In this document: in pieces, positions 12,470-23,497 of the stretch
How positions within the stretch are numbered: position 1 is the stretch's first letter
How the letters are laid out: each line of letters starts with the position of its first letter
Assembly: GCA_014621405.1 (NCBI GenBank)
Contig: JAANBC010000058.1
Location: forward strand, 36,696-100,695
DNA: 64,000 nucleotides
Source: Stylonectria norvegica
Lineage: Eukaryota > Ascomycota > Sordariomycetes > Hypocreales > Nectriaceae
Direction of reading: 5' to 3'
The notes under the pieces: generated by a model
The model's database searches: none
What the model was told of the DNA's origin: nothing
What the model saw: the letters and a program-made list of their open reading frames with translations, nothing else
Position numbers and translations under genes: made by a program

Positions 12470-15400
12470 AGACGCGGTTACTTAGATTTGGAATACTCAG
12501 CATGGTGGGACGCATGGATGTCGGGCTTCACGGCCGGCCGCGGGTGTTCTGCTTCCTGGGAGAATTTTCGATGATCGTTTACGGACTAGAGAAAGATTTT
12601 GCAAAAGGTTGGGACCACTAGAGGCTTCGGAGATATCTGGTTTGCGGCACTCTTTGATTGCAAACGCTTCATATATCGTTCATTTGGTTACCGGTCTATG
12701 TCATAATGATAAGTTACTAAAGACGCTTGTATGTCCCTTTTTTCTTTGCCAGCTTCTGTTTGCCAACGCGTGACTTGACTGTAGTTCGCTATTTTGAAGT
12801 CATTCTTCTGCGTGGGACGCATGTCACAAACCGTCTGCAGCAGCTCGTTCTTCGGGAACAACACTCGACAAGGTACCCAAAACGTTTGCTTCAGCCGATG
12901 TCTAAGTTCCAGGTGTCCGTTATCAGTGGCTTGCAGAAATACCACATTGGGCAATGTTGCCTATGGATATCACATTGAAGTGACTGGAGAGGCCATAGCC
13001 GGGTAGGGACGGGAGGTTGACAAACATCCGCCAATTTTGACAAGTTGACTAAACGTATGACCTAATCTACTTGGAAATGCAAGTCTAGCTGCGGTTCAAC
13101 ATCAAGTCGAGTACTGACCTTCAGTCGGGCGGATGGTTCCGAGATGCGGGCTTGTGGGTTGGGTAACCCCACGCCATCCACCGAGAACTTCACTTTATTC
13201 ATAGACCTCTTTTCACAGATTGCGGACCTTTGTTCATCTGAATTTGAATCATGCAATCACAGCCCATTTGTAGCTTAAGTGACCGAACAGCTAGGGCGAG
13301 TAGATGGCTGCTTTGTTGATTGTTTGCGAGAACAGGAAAACAGATCCTTGGAGGATTGCTTCCCTCCCGTTCTGCACGTCATTGCTTTTTCGGCAACCCA
13401 GAGTAGTCTCGCGCGTCCCGTCCCGTTGGTCTCTATATCTAGGCACCTGTCAGAATCTGCCTACCCCAATCTAAAGTATTACGTTAATGAGAGTGCCACG
13501 CACATGGGGCGCTGCCGGCTTGTGATGTGTCACAGAACCAAAAGCGGTATTAACCAGACCTTAAAAGGTTGATCCCGTACTCACTAATTCGTACATACAT
13601 GTATGTAGAGGGTCTAGATCGATCCGTCAATGCTTGGATCTCTATGGTACGTGCCGCAGCAGCAGCAGTCTCATGAACTCTAGCAGCATCCATGGATCAC
13701 TGGATATGAGGAAGGGGAAAGCAGGCATATGTTAATGCAGAGTAAGCGCGTCACCCTCGCTGCATACTTTATTTAGTTCCTCTCGTTTATAGCCAGGCAC
13801 ATCCCGTAATGACGAACGCGGGAGCACATCCCACTTAAGATGAACGATGCCCGCCGCGTCCCTGCAGGACTGAACGTATGCGAACACAAACTTTCATGTC
13901 TGGGTATCTACATTGCCGTAGCGGCGGACAAGTGACGCTGCTGACCGGGAGAATGGGAGGCACCGACACTGGGCTACAGACGTGCCCGAGATATATAGAA
14001 TTGTCCTTTGCCCCCCAATAACAGACTTTCTATGCGTTACGTATAGCTTCATGACCCTCTATCTCGTTGCCTCTTCCAGAATATTAACCACCGCTGTCAT
14101 CCAACTCGGGCAACACACTCTTACGACAAGTATAGTTTCTGGTATAACTGCCTACTACCTTACTTGGTACTTACCTTAGGTACCATACCAGTCACTCATT
14201 TCATTACCTTGAAGTCAACGAGAAGCAGGACTCGATGGGCAGGCAAGGTAGGTACACAAAGCATCCGCCCATTCGCCGACGTCACTCACTGCCTCTCCGA
14301 GCCGAGTTAACGATCTTAGCAGAGCGACTTCTACCCCTGATATCATTCCACTCGAACTTGACTTCGGGAATCTCAGTCAGACTGCATTCGATACTCGGCG
14401 TTACTACCATCTCTAAGCATCCATCACACAAAAAGCCAACACCACGCCTTCCATCCATACCTACATACTACCACGGCCATCATTACGCTTGCCAGCCAGA
14501 CAAAGCATCGCCAGGACGCCTGCTGCTCCTCCAAGCCCCCGAATCCAGGTCGGCTTTCTGCCAATGAGAAGGAGAGAATCTTACTCGCCAGCTGTTGAGC
14601 CTCTGCCAGCTAATACCAAGTGTAAGTGAGTGTAAATGAGTGCAAATGAGTGCGAGTGCGAGTGCGTTACGCATTTACAGGCCCTTACCAATAAATGCAG
14701 GACTGCCAACAGCTTGACCACCGTTCCAGCCAGCAGTATTTTAATCTCTTTCTGCTGAGCTGTGGTGTCGATTTGCTTTCTTCCTTCTTCACCTTTCTCA
14801 AGCTTGTTAACCAATCGCATCTTTTCGCAGTACCTCCCTTGGCCTCGAGAGCATCGAGGTCCCGCATCTCTTACGCTTTCAACCTCAGTGTCACCTTCCC
14901 GGCTCTGGGATATCCTTTTGCGACTGCCTTCCTACGAGCATCTTACTTGCACGCTTAGGTAAGTTCTCTACCATGGTCTCCTCTCCTCGTCTTCTCTCCT
15001 CTCCAGCTCTCTTCGTCTTCTTCTCTTCCACTCTACACAGCATCACCACGGTTCAACGCCGCTCTCTTCCGCCCTCCTGCGCCGGTCAATCTTTTCCGAA
15101 CCCCATCTTGCTCGATAGCTTGTTCTATCTTACTTACTCTCGCTTCATCTCAGAGTCTTGGTACCAGAATTTGCCGTCGTTGGCCTCGGAATCCGGTTTG
15201 TAACCATCAGTTGGCAGTCAGCCAAAGGTTAGTTCTTCTCCAGAGATAACCATCTGCCACTCTAGTCACTTTCACTTTCACTGTCACTTCACTTTCATCC
15301 CCACATTCACCTTTGGCTCCTTTCGCCTCGTACACCGCTCTAGCACGTGGCTGGCGCCTCTCTTCAAATCAACCTTCGCTTGACAGCTGCAACGAGATGC

Positions 15401-15862
15401 TGACCTCCGCCTCCCTTCTTATCTCACCTCTCCTTTCTTCAAACCTGCATCGGCCTTTATCATCCATCTGCAAACCCTCTTGTCAACCCCCCTCGGCTTC
15501 ACTTTCGTTTACCGCATACTCGTTTTGTATTTTCTCCTTCGTACAGTCGCTTACCTATAAACCCGAGTAGATCTTGTACTACCACGTCTTCATCGCCATC
15601 TCCAACAACTCTGTTGCAGTTGATCTGTCGCTTGTGAGGTGAGTTACATTGCCCTCTATACTGGTTTTTCATCTCCTACGTAAAGCTTAGCAGGCAACGG
15701 ACTGGGCCCCTGTATCTACTTTCGCTGCACAACCCGACTTACACAGAACTCCAACACGCCCCTGCACCTTCCGGCCCTCGGAATGTCGGTTCAGCTCTAC
15801 CCGTCAAGTGACACCCTCCTTTTCCTTCTCCGTGGTTGTGGTTTATTACTCCTGAAAGCTTG
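12470..15862. other. Intergenic region and long leader of the RRM gene
   Basis: About 3.4 kb with no convincing coding frame. The left part is AT-richer and has one ATCCATGGAT palindrome at 13688-13697. From about 14,480 to 15,862 the plus strand becomes strongly pyrimidine-rich, typical of fungal promoters and leaders. Donor-like sites at 14959 (GTAAGT), 15228 (GTTAGT) and 15639 (GTGAGT) suggest a spliced 5' UTR for the downstream RNA-binding protein gene. These UTR introns are inferred. Confidence 0.5.
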
Positions 15863-17852
15863 ATGGAAACACCAGCTAACTTGGATTCGGTGCAGACAAC
15901 CCAAGCCTTACCATCCTCACCACAGTCGACCATGGACAACGGTACTGTTGCTACGCCATATATTACCGGCCAACCCGGCAGAAACAATCATTCCCATCTG
16001 GCGATCCCAGCGTCTGGGGACCACAATTCTCTCATGAACCAGTTCCAAGGAATGTCCCTCGGCGGTATGGGTGTAGCCGGCGCTGGACACCTTCCCATGG
16101 GTCATGGCTACATGATTGGTTCCGATGGCCATCTTATTGTTGCCTCAATTCCTCCTTCCCAGTCGCTGGGAATGGGCCATGCTAACGAGAATGCGTATAA
16201 CGCCTTTCCGATCAACAACGGGTATGGAAACCCCTATCTTGGCCTTCCCGTCCCGATGATGCCCTACACCCCTGGTAGGGCCAACGCTCCCCATGCTCGT
16301 ATGGATCGTGGTCACTCTGAAGTTCCAGGTCTCGAAAACCGCCGCGGATCCTACTCGACCAACGAATCGACACCCGCCACTCCTTACTACACGGGCGTGG
16401 CGCATCGTGAGCAAGCCCCGCGTGTCGCCAGCGCTGATCGGTCTACTTACACCACCCCTTCACCTCAGCAATTGGCCTTGGCCAACATGCACGCTGATGG
16501 TCATGGCAAGACTCTCGTCACTGTCTCCGACCGCACCTTGGATGACCTTCTCAAGAAGGATCCGCCTGTTCCCAAGGCTGTGCCTGCAGTGTTCACCCCC
16601 CCTGGCCAGATGAAGAGTCTTGAACAAAGTCTCGAGAATCGCATTCCAGGCAACCGCAATGTTTATATTCGCGGCCTTCACCCAACTACTGATGATGAGC
16701 TTTTGTACCACTTTGCCGCCCGCTTTGGTGCTGTTGAGACATCCAAGGCAATCATCGACACTGGCACTGGAGCCTGCAAGGGGTAAGTCATTTCGATCCC
16801 GACGTACTTTACGCCCCTAACAAAATTCTAGTTTTGGCTTTGCCAAGTTCTTCGAAGCCGCTGATTCGGAAATGTGTATTCGCGGGTTCCACCGTCTTGG
16901 TTACGAAGTTGGTTTTGCGCGGGTAAGCCATCCACTGTGTTCAATACAACCTTCTTGACTGACTTGGCTGCTTAGGAGTCCTTCAACTCTCGTCTCAAGG
17001 CTGAGGGAGATGAGCTGTCCACCAACCTGTACATCTCTAACCTACCCAAGACTTTGACTGAAGTGGTATGCCAGGCTTTTTATGCCTTTTTATCCTAGCT
17101 GGTATTGACTTCGTGTAGGAACTTAGCACTATTTTCTTGGGCTACACGATCCTGTCAAGCAAGATTCTCCGCGACAGCATGGGCAACAGCCGTGGCGTTG
17201 GGTTTGCTCGGTATGCTTCTCACGAAGATGCAGCAATGAGTTCACACTGACCTTCCTTTAGGTTTGAGAACCGAGACGTTTGCGATGAAGTCATTCGCAA
17301 GTTCAACGGCGTTGGTATTGGCGATGAAGGACTGTTGATGAATATCCGCTACGCCGATACGCCGGCACAGAAGGAACTCAAGCGTGTAACTGCTGAGCGC
17401 CGCCAGTTCCGCACCAACGAGTACAACATTGGTGCCTATGGTACTCCTCTTGTCGGAATGAGCCCGACTTTGTACACGCAGCAGTCTCAGTGGAGACGGG
17501 GTCCTCCTACTTCTCGATCGTGAGTTTTGCCCATCTCATTGCAATTGGCCCTAGCCTAACTTGAACAGCGGCCCGCCTGCTTCTCCTTCCGACGAAGGCC
17601 TTGTGACTCGATCTTTGGGTTCCCAGCGTGGGGGGTTCCAGTACGACGGCTTGACGCCTTACCTTCGGAGTCTTTTCTAATGTCTTGAGTAGGACGGCTA
17701 CGAGTTCGAGCACCGATGCGGCGCTTTCAACCCCGACTTCGTCTGAATGTGACGAGAACGTCACCATTCACGTGAATACGGCTGTCGTCAGTGCTTCCCT
17801 CGACTCGTCCCCGTCCGTCAAGAAGGAAACAGCCAAGAAGGAGAGTCAGTAA
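15863..17852 (+). CDS. Two-RRM RNA-binding protein, RBMS/MSSP-like
   Basis: Seven exons: 15863-16782, 16832-16922, 16976-17065, 17119-17210, 17262-17519, 17569-17640, 17693-17852; all joins keep phase and give 560 residues. The first 240 residues are low-complexity (Gly, Met, Pro, Ser). RRM1 begins at RNVYIRGLHPTTDDELLYHF with RNP1-like KGFGFAKF split by intron 1. RRM2 begins TNLYISNLPKTLTEVEL with RNP1 SRGVGFARF split by intron 4. This tandem arrangement and these motifs match the animal RBMS/MSSP family; fungal relatives are cytoplasmic mRNA regulators, but the targets cannot be read here. The last intron has a weak donor (GTACGA) but is needed to reach the Ser/Thr-rich and Lys-rich tail ending KKESQ. 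An alternative start is the ATG at 15932. A long CT-rich leader suggests post-transcriptional control. Confidence 0.88.
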
Positions 17853-18442
17853 TTGTTGCACTGTCATGTTGATTTTCTTACCTTTTTAACTCTTCATCCT
17901 CATGTCGCGGTTTTCGCATCCTGATCGTCGACTCTTTCTTCCCTTGCTTCTTATCATTGTCTTTTGGAGTTGGAACTGTCTGGTCAAGGCAAGATGGCAG
18001 TGTTATGGAATCCCGGAGCATCTTATGGTCTGAGGTAGCTGATACGCTTGATGAATTGTGCAAATTGCTCATTTCATACGCTTTGTACTCTAGATACTAG
18101 GGAGGGTAGCTGTGGCATCAGAAAGTCGACATATTGGCGATCGGCCAGTACAAATAAGGAGTGATAATTTCAACTCGCTCTTATGCCATGGTGATATTGC
18201 TTCACAGCATTGCTCTAGCGATGAACAAAGGACCTCGGGACTTTGAGTTCGCTGGCTAAGGTAGGAACCCAGTAATGCTGTTTTTTTGAGATATCTCACT
18301 AACAAGACGAGCTAAGGCGTCAAATTTGCAGAGAAGTAAGCGCACATTGCTACTCCTTTTGACTTTTGTAGCCAGGATGTACTTAAGGCATGAAGCATGA
18401 GGCATTCGTGCTATCGTTCATGGGTATCATTAACAATCTAGC
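17853..18442. other. Convergent intergenic region (RRM gene / RIO2)
   Basis: About 590 bp between two converging stop codons, presumably both 3' UTRs. No coding frame, RNA gene or repeat was recognised. Confidence 0.6.
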
Positions 18443-19767
18443 TCAAACTGCCAACTTGGACATGCTTTCGTTCACTGTCGTATGTGATGCGCCTCCGATA
18501 GGATCGTCAAAATTCTCCAAAGACGGTTCACCTGCTTTTTCCGTCCCTTCCTCAAGCTCCCCTAGTGCCTCAGCCTTCCCTGACCCCTCGGCCCCATCAA
18601 CATGATCGTCTTCACCTTCATCGTCTTCGTCTTCATCCTCCTCTTCCTCGTCGTCATCCTCGCCTCCGCCATCGATGTCTCCCGCAGCCTCCTTTGCTCT
18701 GATCGCAGCCTCAAGATCTTTCAACATCTTCTTGGTAAAGCCAGATGCAGTCACAGCGGCATCCAACCTCTTGGCACCATCTCTCCCCAGCGTCTTCTTG
18801 GCATTCTTGTAGAACGGGCCTGGTTCCGAGCTTGTGAAATGAAAGCGGCGTTCGAAGAAGCGCTTGATACATTGAACATCACGGTCGAAGTACATTTCGG
18901 CATTTTCGTGGTCCATTGAAACCATTTGGGGGAAATCGATGATGATAGGCTCGAGCGTGATAGACTCCTCGCCATCCTCCAGGGTTGTTATGTTCTCTTT
19001 GACGAGGATGTTGAACTCGTTGTAATCGCCGTGGATCAGGCCGTGCTTTGCCAGCCGGAGAATTATACTAATCAAGTCGGCGTAAAGGGACGCTGGGTCG
19101 TGAACTTTTGAAATTTGGCGCAGAGGGAAGGCGTCTATTAGCTCCATGACGATTGTGTGCCGAGACTGCGCATATGGCTCCGGAATTGGGAATCCCTCTT
19201 CGCGGAGAACCTTCATAAAAGAAAACTCCTTCATAGCTGCTAACCGCGAGAGGTACATCCACGACTGCGAGGACTGATTTTGTTTGAGGTAGTCTCGATT
19301 TGACTTGACGGTTCGGAAGGAAATTCGTCCTAGGCGATGGATTTTGAGAACTCGCTGGGTGCCGTTGTGATCTGCGACCATCATGATGTCGCTTTCCTTG
19401 CCCACTCCGACTCGGCTTCCGACGCTGTAGACTTCGTTTCGCTGGGAGTGGTTATGAAGGGCAAGATAGTCGAGCCCTCCATAGGTGAGACGGTAGCCGT
19501 CGTATCTGGCCCCTTTGACACGGGCGATTAGACCGACCTTTGCCAGGGCGGAAATACTCCTGTGGACACCGCTGACGCCGCCATGTAGGCGGGAGAGTTT
19601 CTCAATTAAAGGTGTCGGAACGACTTCGTGATTCTTACTGCCTTGCTCGCACTGCACTTCGTTTAGCTTGGATGGAGGACCTGGATGGAGAGCATGGAAC
19701 TTACGGCAGTAAGAACGCGCCAGTCCTCGGCCGCGAGGTGGCGCATGGCCTTTGTATCCAGCAACAT
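18443..19767 (-). CDS. RIO2: Atypical serine kinase/ATPase RIO2
   Basis: Two exons: 19767-19705 (MLLDTKAMRHL..., 21 residues) and 19651-18443, with a 53-bp intron (GTAAGT...GTGCAG); 423 residues, matching the family's usual length. RIO2 is a late-acting 40S ribosome-biogenesis factor needed for 18S rRNA maturation. The order is an N-terminal winged helix (about 1-90), a nucleotide loop GVGKESDI near 103, an ATP-binding Lys near 124 (RVLKIHR), the catalytic loop HGDYNEFN with Asp near 230, and the metal-binding IIDFPQM with Asp near 260. The C-terminus is a strongly acidic Asp/Glu run, as in other RIO2 proteins. It shares a 0.5-kb promoter with RPN1. Confidence 0.96.
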
Positions 19768-20266
19768 GGTGGGCTAGGAAGCGTGATACAGATGGAATTT
19801 CAAGAGTATTTGAGTCGAGGTAAATTCCTGCCGGTGGAAATGAATGAAGACGTGGGGTTGATCTTTAGAGATGTCGTCGCATGGTGGGGTTAAAGGTATC
19901 TCAGAAATTTTGGTTGATAAGGCCTAATCTAATCGATAACTAGTTCATGTCTTGCATATCTCGGAAAAACTAATCGGATAAGCCAGCTTAACACGTGATG
20001 GCAAGGCTGGAATGGCCCCGGTTTTTTGCAGGCGGCAGCGCCTTCGCGTAACCCAGAGCTACAGCACAGCACCTTGAGCTTTACCAAGCCGCTCCATCAC
20101 CTTCCATCAACGGCGACGACTATTACGACCCCATCAAGAAAACAACGCTGCGCTTAGCCAGATCAACGACAACAGTCGATATACCCTTCAATTAATAGCC
20201 GTCGACCAATTTCCCGTCAAGAACCTGCCCCCTGGAGCTGCAGCAGGCGCCCAACTCGTCGTCAAC
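19768..20266. promoter_or_regulatory. Divergent promoter of RIO2 and RPN1
   Basis: 499 bp separate the two start codons, so both promoters must lie here. A palindromic CACGTG E-box sits at 19992-19997, followed at once by atggcaag. The right half is CA/CT-rich, as expected of the RPN1 leader. Control by a shared factor is an inference from geometry. Confidence 0.55.
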
Positions 20267-23134
20267 ATGGCTCAGGATAGCGAAGTGCCCAAGGCGGCGG
20301 ACAAGGGCAAGGGCAAGGCCGTCGATGATGCGAAGAAGGATAAGCCAGTTGTGAATGGCAAGAAGGAAAACGACAAGGCCGACGGTATGGCGCCTCTCAT
20401 GTGTGTTGCGATGCGACATGTGCTGACTGACGCGCAGCTGCCGACGAGGAGCTCAGTGAGGAAGATCAGCAGATCAAGAATGAGCTGGACATGATAGTTG
20501 AGCGCTTGACAGTGAGTTAACTGACAAGAATTGACTGTGCCCCAGATCTGACCGCCCTTAGGAACCCAAAACCGAACTCTACAAGACCGCCCTGGAAGCT
20601 ATGAAGACATCCATAAAGACATCGACGTCATCTATGACAGCAGTACCAAAGCCTTTGAAGTTCCTGCGACCACACTACGAGCCCTTGATCAAGCTATACG
20701 AGGAATGGCCGCAAGGTGACGACAAAACATCTTTGGCCGATGTTCTATCCGTCATTGGCATGACTTTTTCGGACGAGGATAGACAAGACACACTCAAATA
20801 CCGACTTCTGGCACCGACTTCTGATATCGCTTCATGGGGGCATGAGTACACGCGACATCTGGCCTTGGAGATTGGCGAGGTTTACGGAAAGAGAATTACG
20901 AACGAGGAGCCAACGAAAGAGCTGGTAGACCTTGCCATGAGCCTCGTTCCCTTGTTCCTCAAGAGCAACGCTGAGGCGGATGCGGTCGACCTCATGAGCG
21001 AATTGGAGATAATCGAGGATATCCCTAATCTTGTGGACGAGAATACGTACGCGAGAGTGTGCCTATACATGGTCACCCTGGTCAACCTATTGACTTATCC
21101 CGACAACGAGATATTCCTTAGGACCGCGCACAACATCTACATCCAGTACAAGCAGTTTGCGCCAGCAATGGTTCTTGCTATCAGACTCCACGATATCGAT
21201 TTGATCAAGGCCGACTTCGAGAAATCCGAGGACCCAGACCTCAAGAGGCAACTAGCCTTCCTGGTCGCCCGCCAAAAGATCGTCGTGGATCTTCCTATGG
21301 AAACCAACGAGGACCAGGAGATTTCGGAGTGTGCATCCAACCATAAGCTGTCGGAGCACTTCAAAAACCTGGGAAGTGAGCTCAACATCATTGAGCCCAA
21401 GTCCACTGAGGATATCTACAAGAGCCACCTCGAGAGCAGTCGTGTCGCCGGCATGACGAACCTAGATTCTGCCAGGCATAACCTTGCTGCGGCTTTCGTG
21501 AACGCTTTTGCTAATGCAGGCTTCGGCAACGACAGGATGATGCTCGTTGAGGCTGAGAAGGAGACCTGGGTGTGGAAGACCAAGGGAGACGGCATGATGT
21601 CAACGGTTGCGTCACTCGGCACGTTGATGCTGTGGGATATCGAGAACGGACTTGATAAGATCGATCGGTACACGTATTCATCAGAGCCAGAGATCTCGGC
21701 CGGCGCCATGCTTGCAATCGGAATAATGAGTTCCGGAGTCCAAATCGACTCCGAGCCGGCCTACGCCCTCCTAGGTGATGCTGACAAGCTTCACCACGCA
21801 AATCCCCTGGTACGAACCGGTTGCATCATGGGTCTAGGCCTGGCCTACGCTGGCTCTAACAAAGAAGATATTCTCGAACTCCTCCTCCCCATCATCTCCG
21901 ACTCGTCTGAGGACATGCAGATTTCAGCCATGGCTGCGCTTTCTTGTGGCCTCATCTTTGTCGGCTCTTCGCACCCGGAAATCAGCGAGGCCATCGTAAC
22001 GACGCTGATGGACGACGACCGGAAGAGTCAGCTGACCGATAAGTGGACGCGTTTCTTAGCCCTGGGCCTTGGACTTCTCTTCTTTGGCCGACAAGAAGAA
22101 GTCGATGTCATCTTGGAGACTCTCAAGGCCATTGACCACCCAATGGCAAAAGCCACCGCGGTAATGGCCGAGATTTGCGCCTGGGCTGGCACCGGCGCCG
22201 TCCTGAAGATCCAGGAGCTTCTGCACATCTGCAACGAGCACCAGGAGGAGTCAGACGACAAAAAGGGAGACGAGCTGCTACAGGCATATGCGGTTATTGG
22301 TATTGCTCTTGTGGCTATGGGCGAGGAAGTTGGCCAGGAGATGGTCCTGCGACAGTTTGGTCACCTCATGCACTACGGCGAGGCCAACATTCGCAAAGCA
22401 GTTCCCCTAGCCCTGGGTCTTCTCAGCCCAAGCAACCCGCAGATGAAGGTTTACGACACACTGTCGAGATACAGCCACGATAATGACCCCGAAGTGGCCA
22501 TTAACGCCATCTTCGCCATGGGACTTTTGGGTGCTGGCACGAACAACGCTCGGTTGGCTCAGCTACTGAGGCAATTGGCCAGCTACTATCACCGCGACCA
22601 GGACGCGCTCTTCATGGTGCGCATCGCCCAGGGCCTGCTCCACATGGGTAAGGGTACTCTGACTATCAGCCCCTTCCACACCGATCGCCAGATTCTCTCC
22701 CGCGTCTCCTCCGCTGGCCTCCTCGCCACCATCGTCGCCATGATCGAGCCCAAGGAGTTCATCACCTCCAACTCGCACTACCTCCTTTACTACCTCGTCA
22801 CCGCCATGCACCCTCGCTTCCTCGTCACCCTCGACGAGAGCCTAGCCCCCCTCAAGGTCAACGTCCGCGTCGGTCAGGCTGTCGACGTCGTCGGCCAGGC
22901 CGGCCGGCCCAAGACCATCACCGGCTGGCAGACCCAGAGCACCCCCGTCGTCCTCGCCCACGGAGAGCGTGCCGAGCTGGAGGATGAGGAGTATGTCGCT
23001 TTGAACAGCACGCTTGAAGGATTGGTAATCCTGCGAAAGGTAAGCATTCCCTGACCCCTTTTCGTTCCTCTGTGCGAGACAGACTAGTTGCTAATGGCTG
23101 GTAACAGAACCCGGATTGGGAAGCTGAGAAATAG
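20267..23134 (+). CDS. RPN1: 26S proteasome regulatory subunit RPN1
   Basis: Four exons: 20267-20384, 20438-20511, 20562-23039, 23108-23134; 898 residues, as usual for RPN1. It is the large base subunit of the 19S particle, a scaffold that docks ubiquitin receptors, UBL shuttles and Ubp6. The N-terminus is Lys/Asp-rich and flexible; the ordered part starts at EELSEEDQQIKNELDMIVER. The central third holds the PC repeats of the toroid (for example RTGCIMGLGLAYAGSNKED, AMAALSCGLIFVGSSHPE, PLALGLLSPSNPQ, AIFAMGLLGAGTNNARL). The last intron is supported because splicing restores the family C-terminus RKNPDWEAEK; without it the frame ends at VSIP. It diverges from RIO2. Confidence 0.97.
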
Positions 23135-23497
23135 GAGACGCGTAATGTACCGTGGATGGTCAAGACGGGCAGGTCATCGGCCGGACCTTATCACACTGTA
23201 TAGTAATTCTGCTGTAAGCCAAAGAATATTTGGGGGAGATGTGCATTTGATAGACGGTGAACTCGACTGCATTTCCACTTGATCCTCACCACGCTATCGC
23301 CGAACTTGCCAACCGTGATTTCACAAGTTCTTAGTTGGAAACTTAAACAATATTGTGTTGTTCGTATTCATGCAGGTCTATTCAATAATGGTTATGCGAA
23401 GTCTATCTATCATGCACGCTCATAAGGTTTTGTTACGCCAACTCGGCCAATCATTCGATCTCTAGTACGCATCACCCTTCAAAGTAGTATTGTTGAA
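23135..23497. other. Convergent intergenic region (RPN1 / OPT)
   Basis: 363 bp between converging stops, probably overlapping or abutting 3' UTRs. Nothing else was recognised. Confidence 0.6.
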
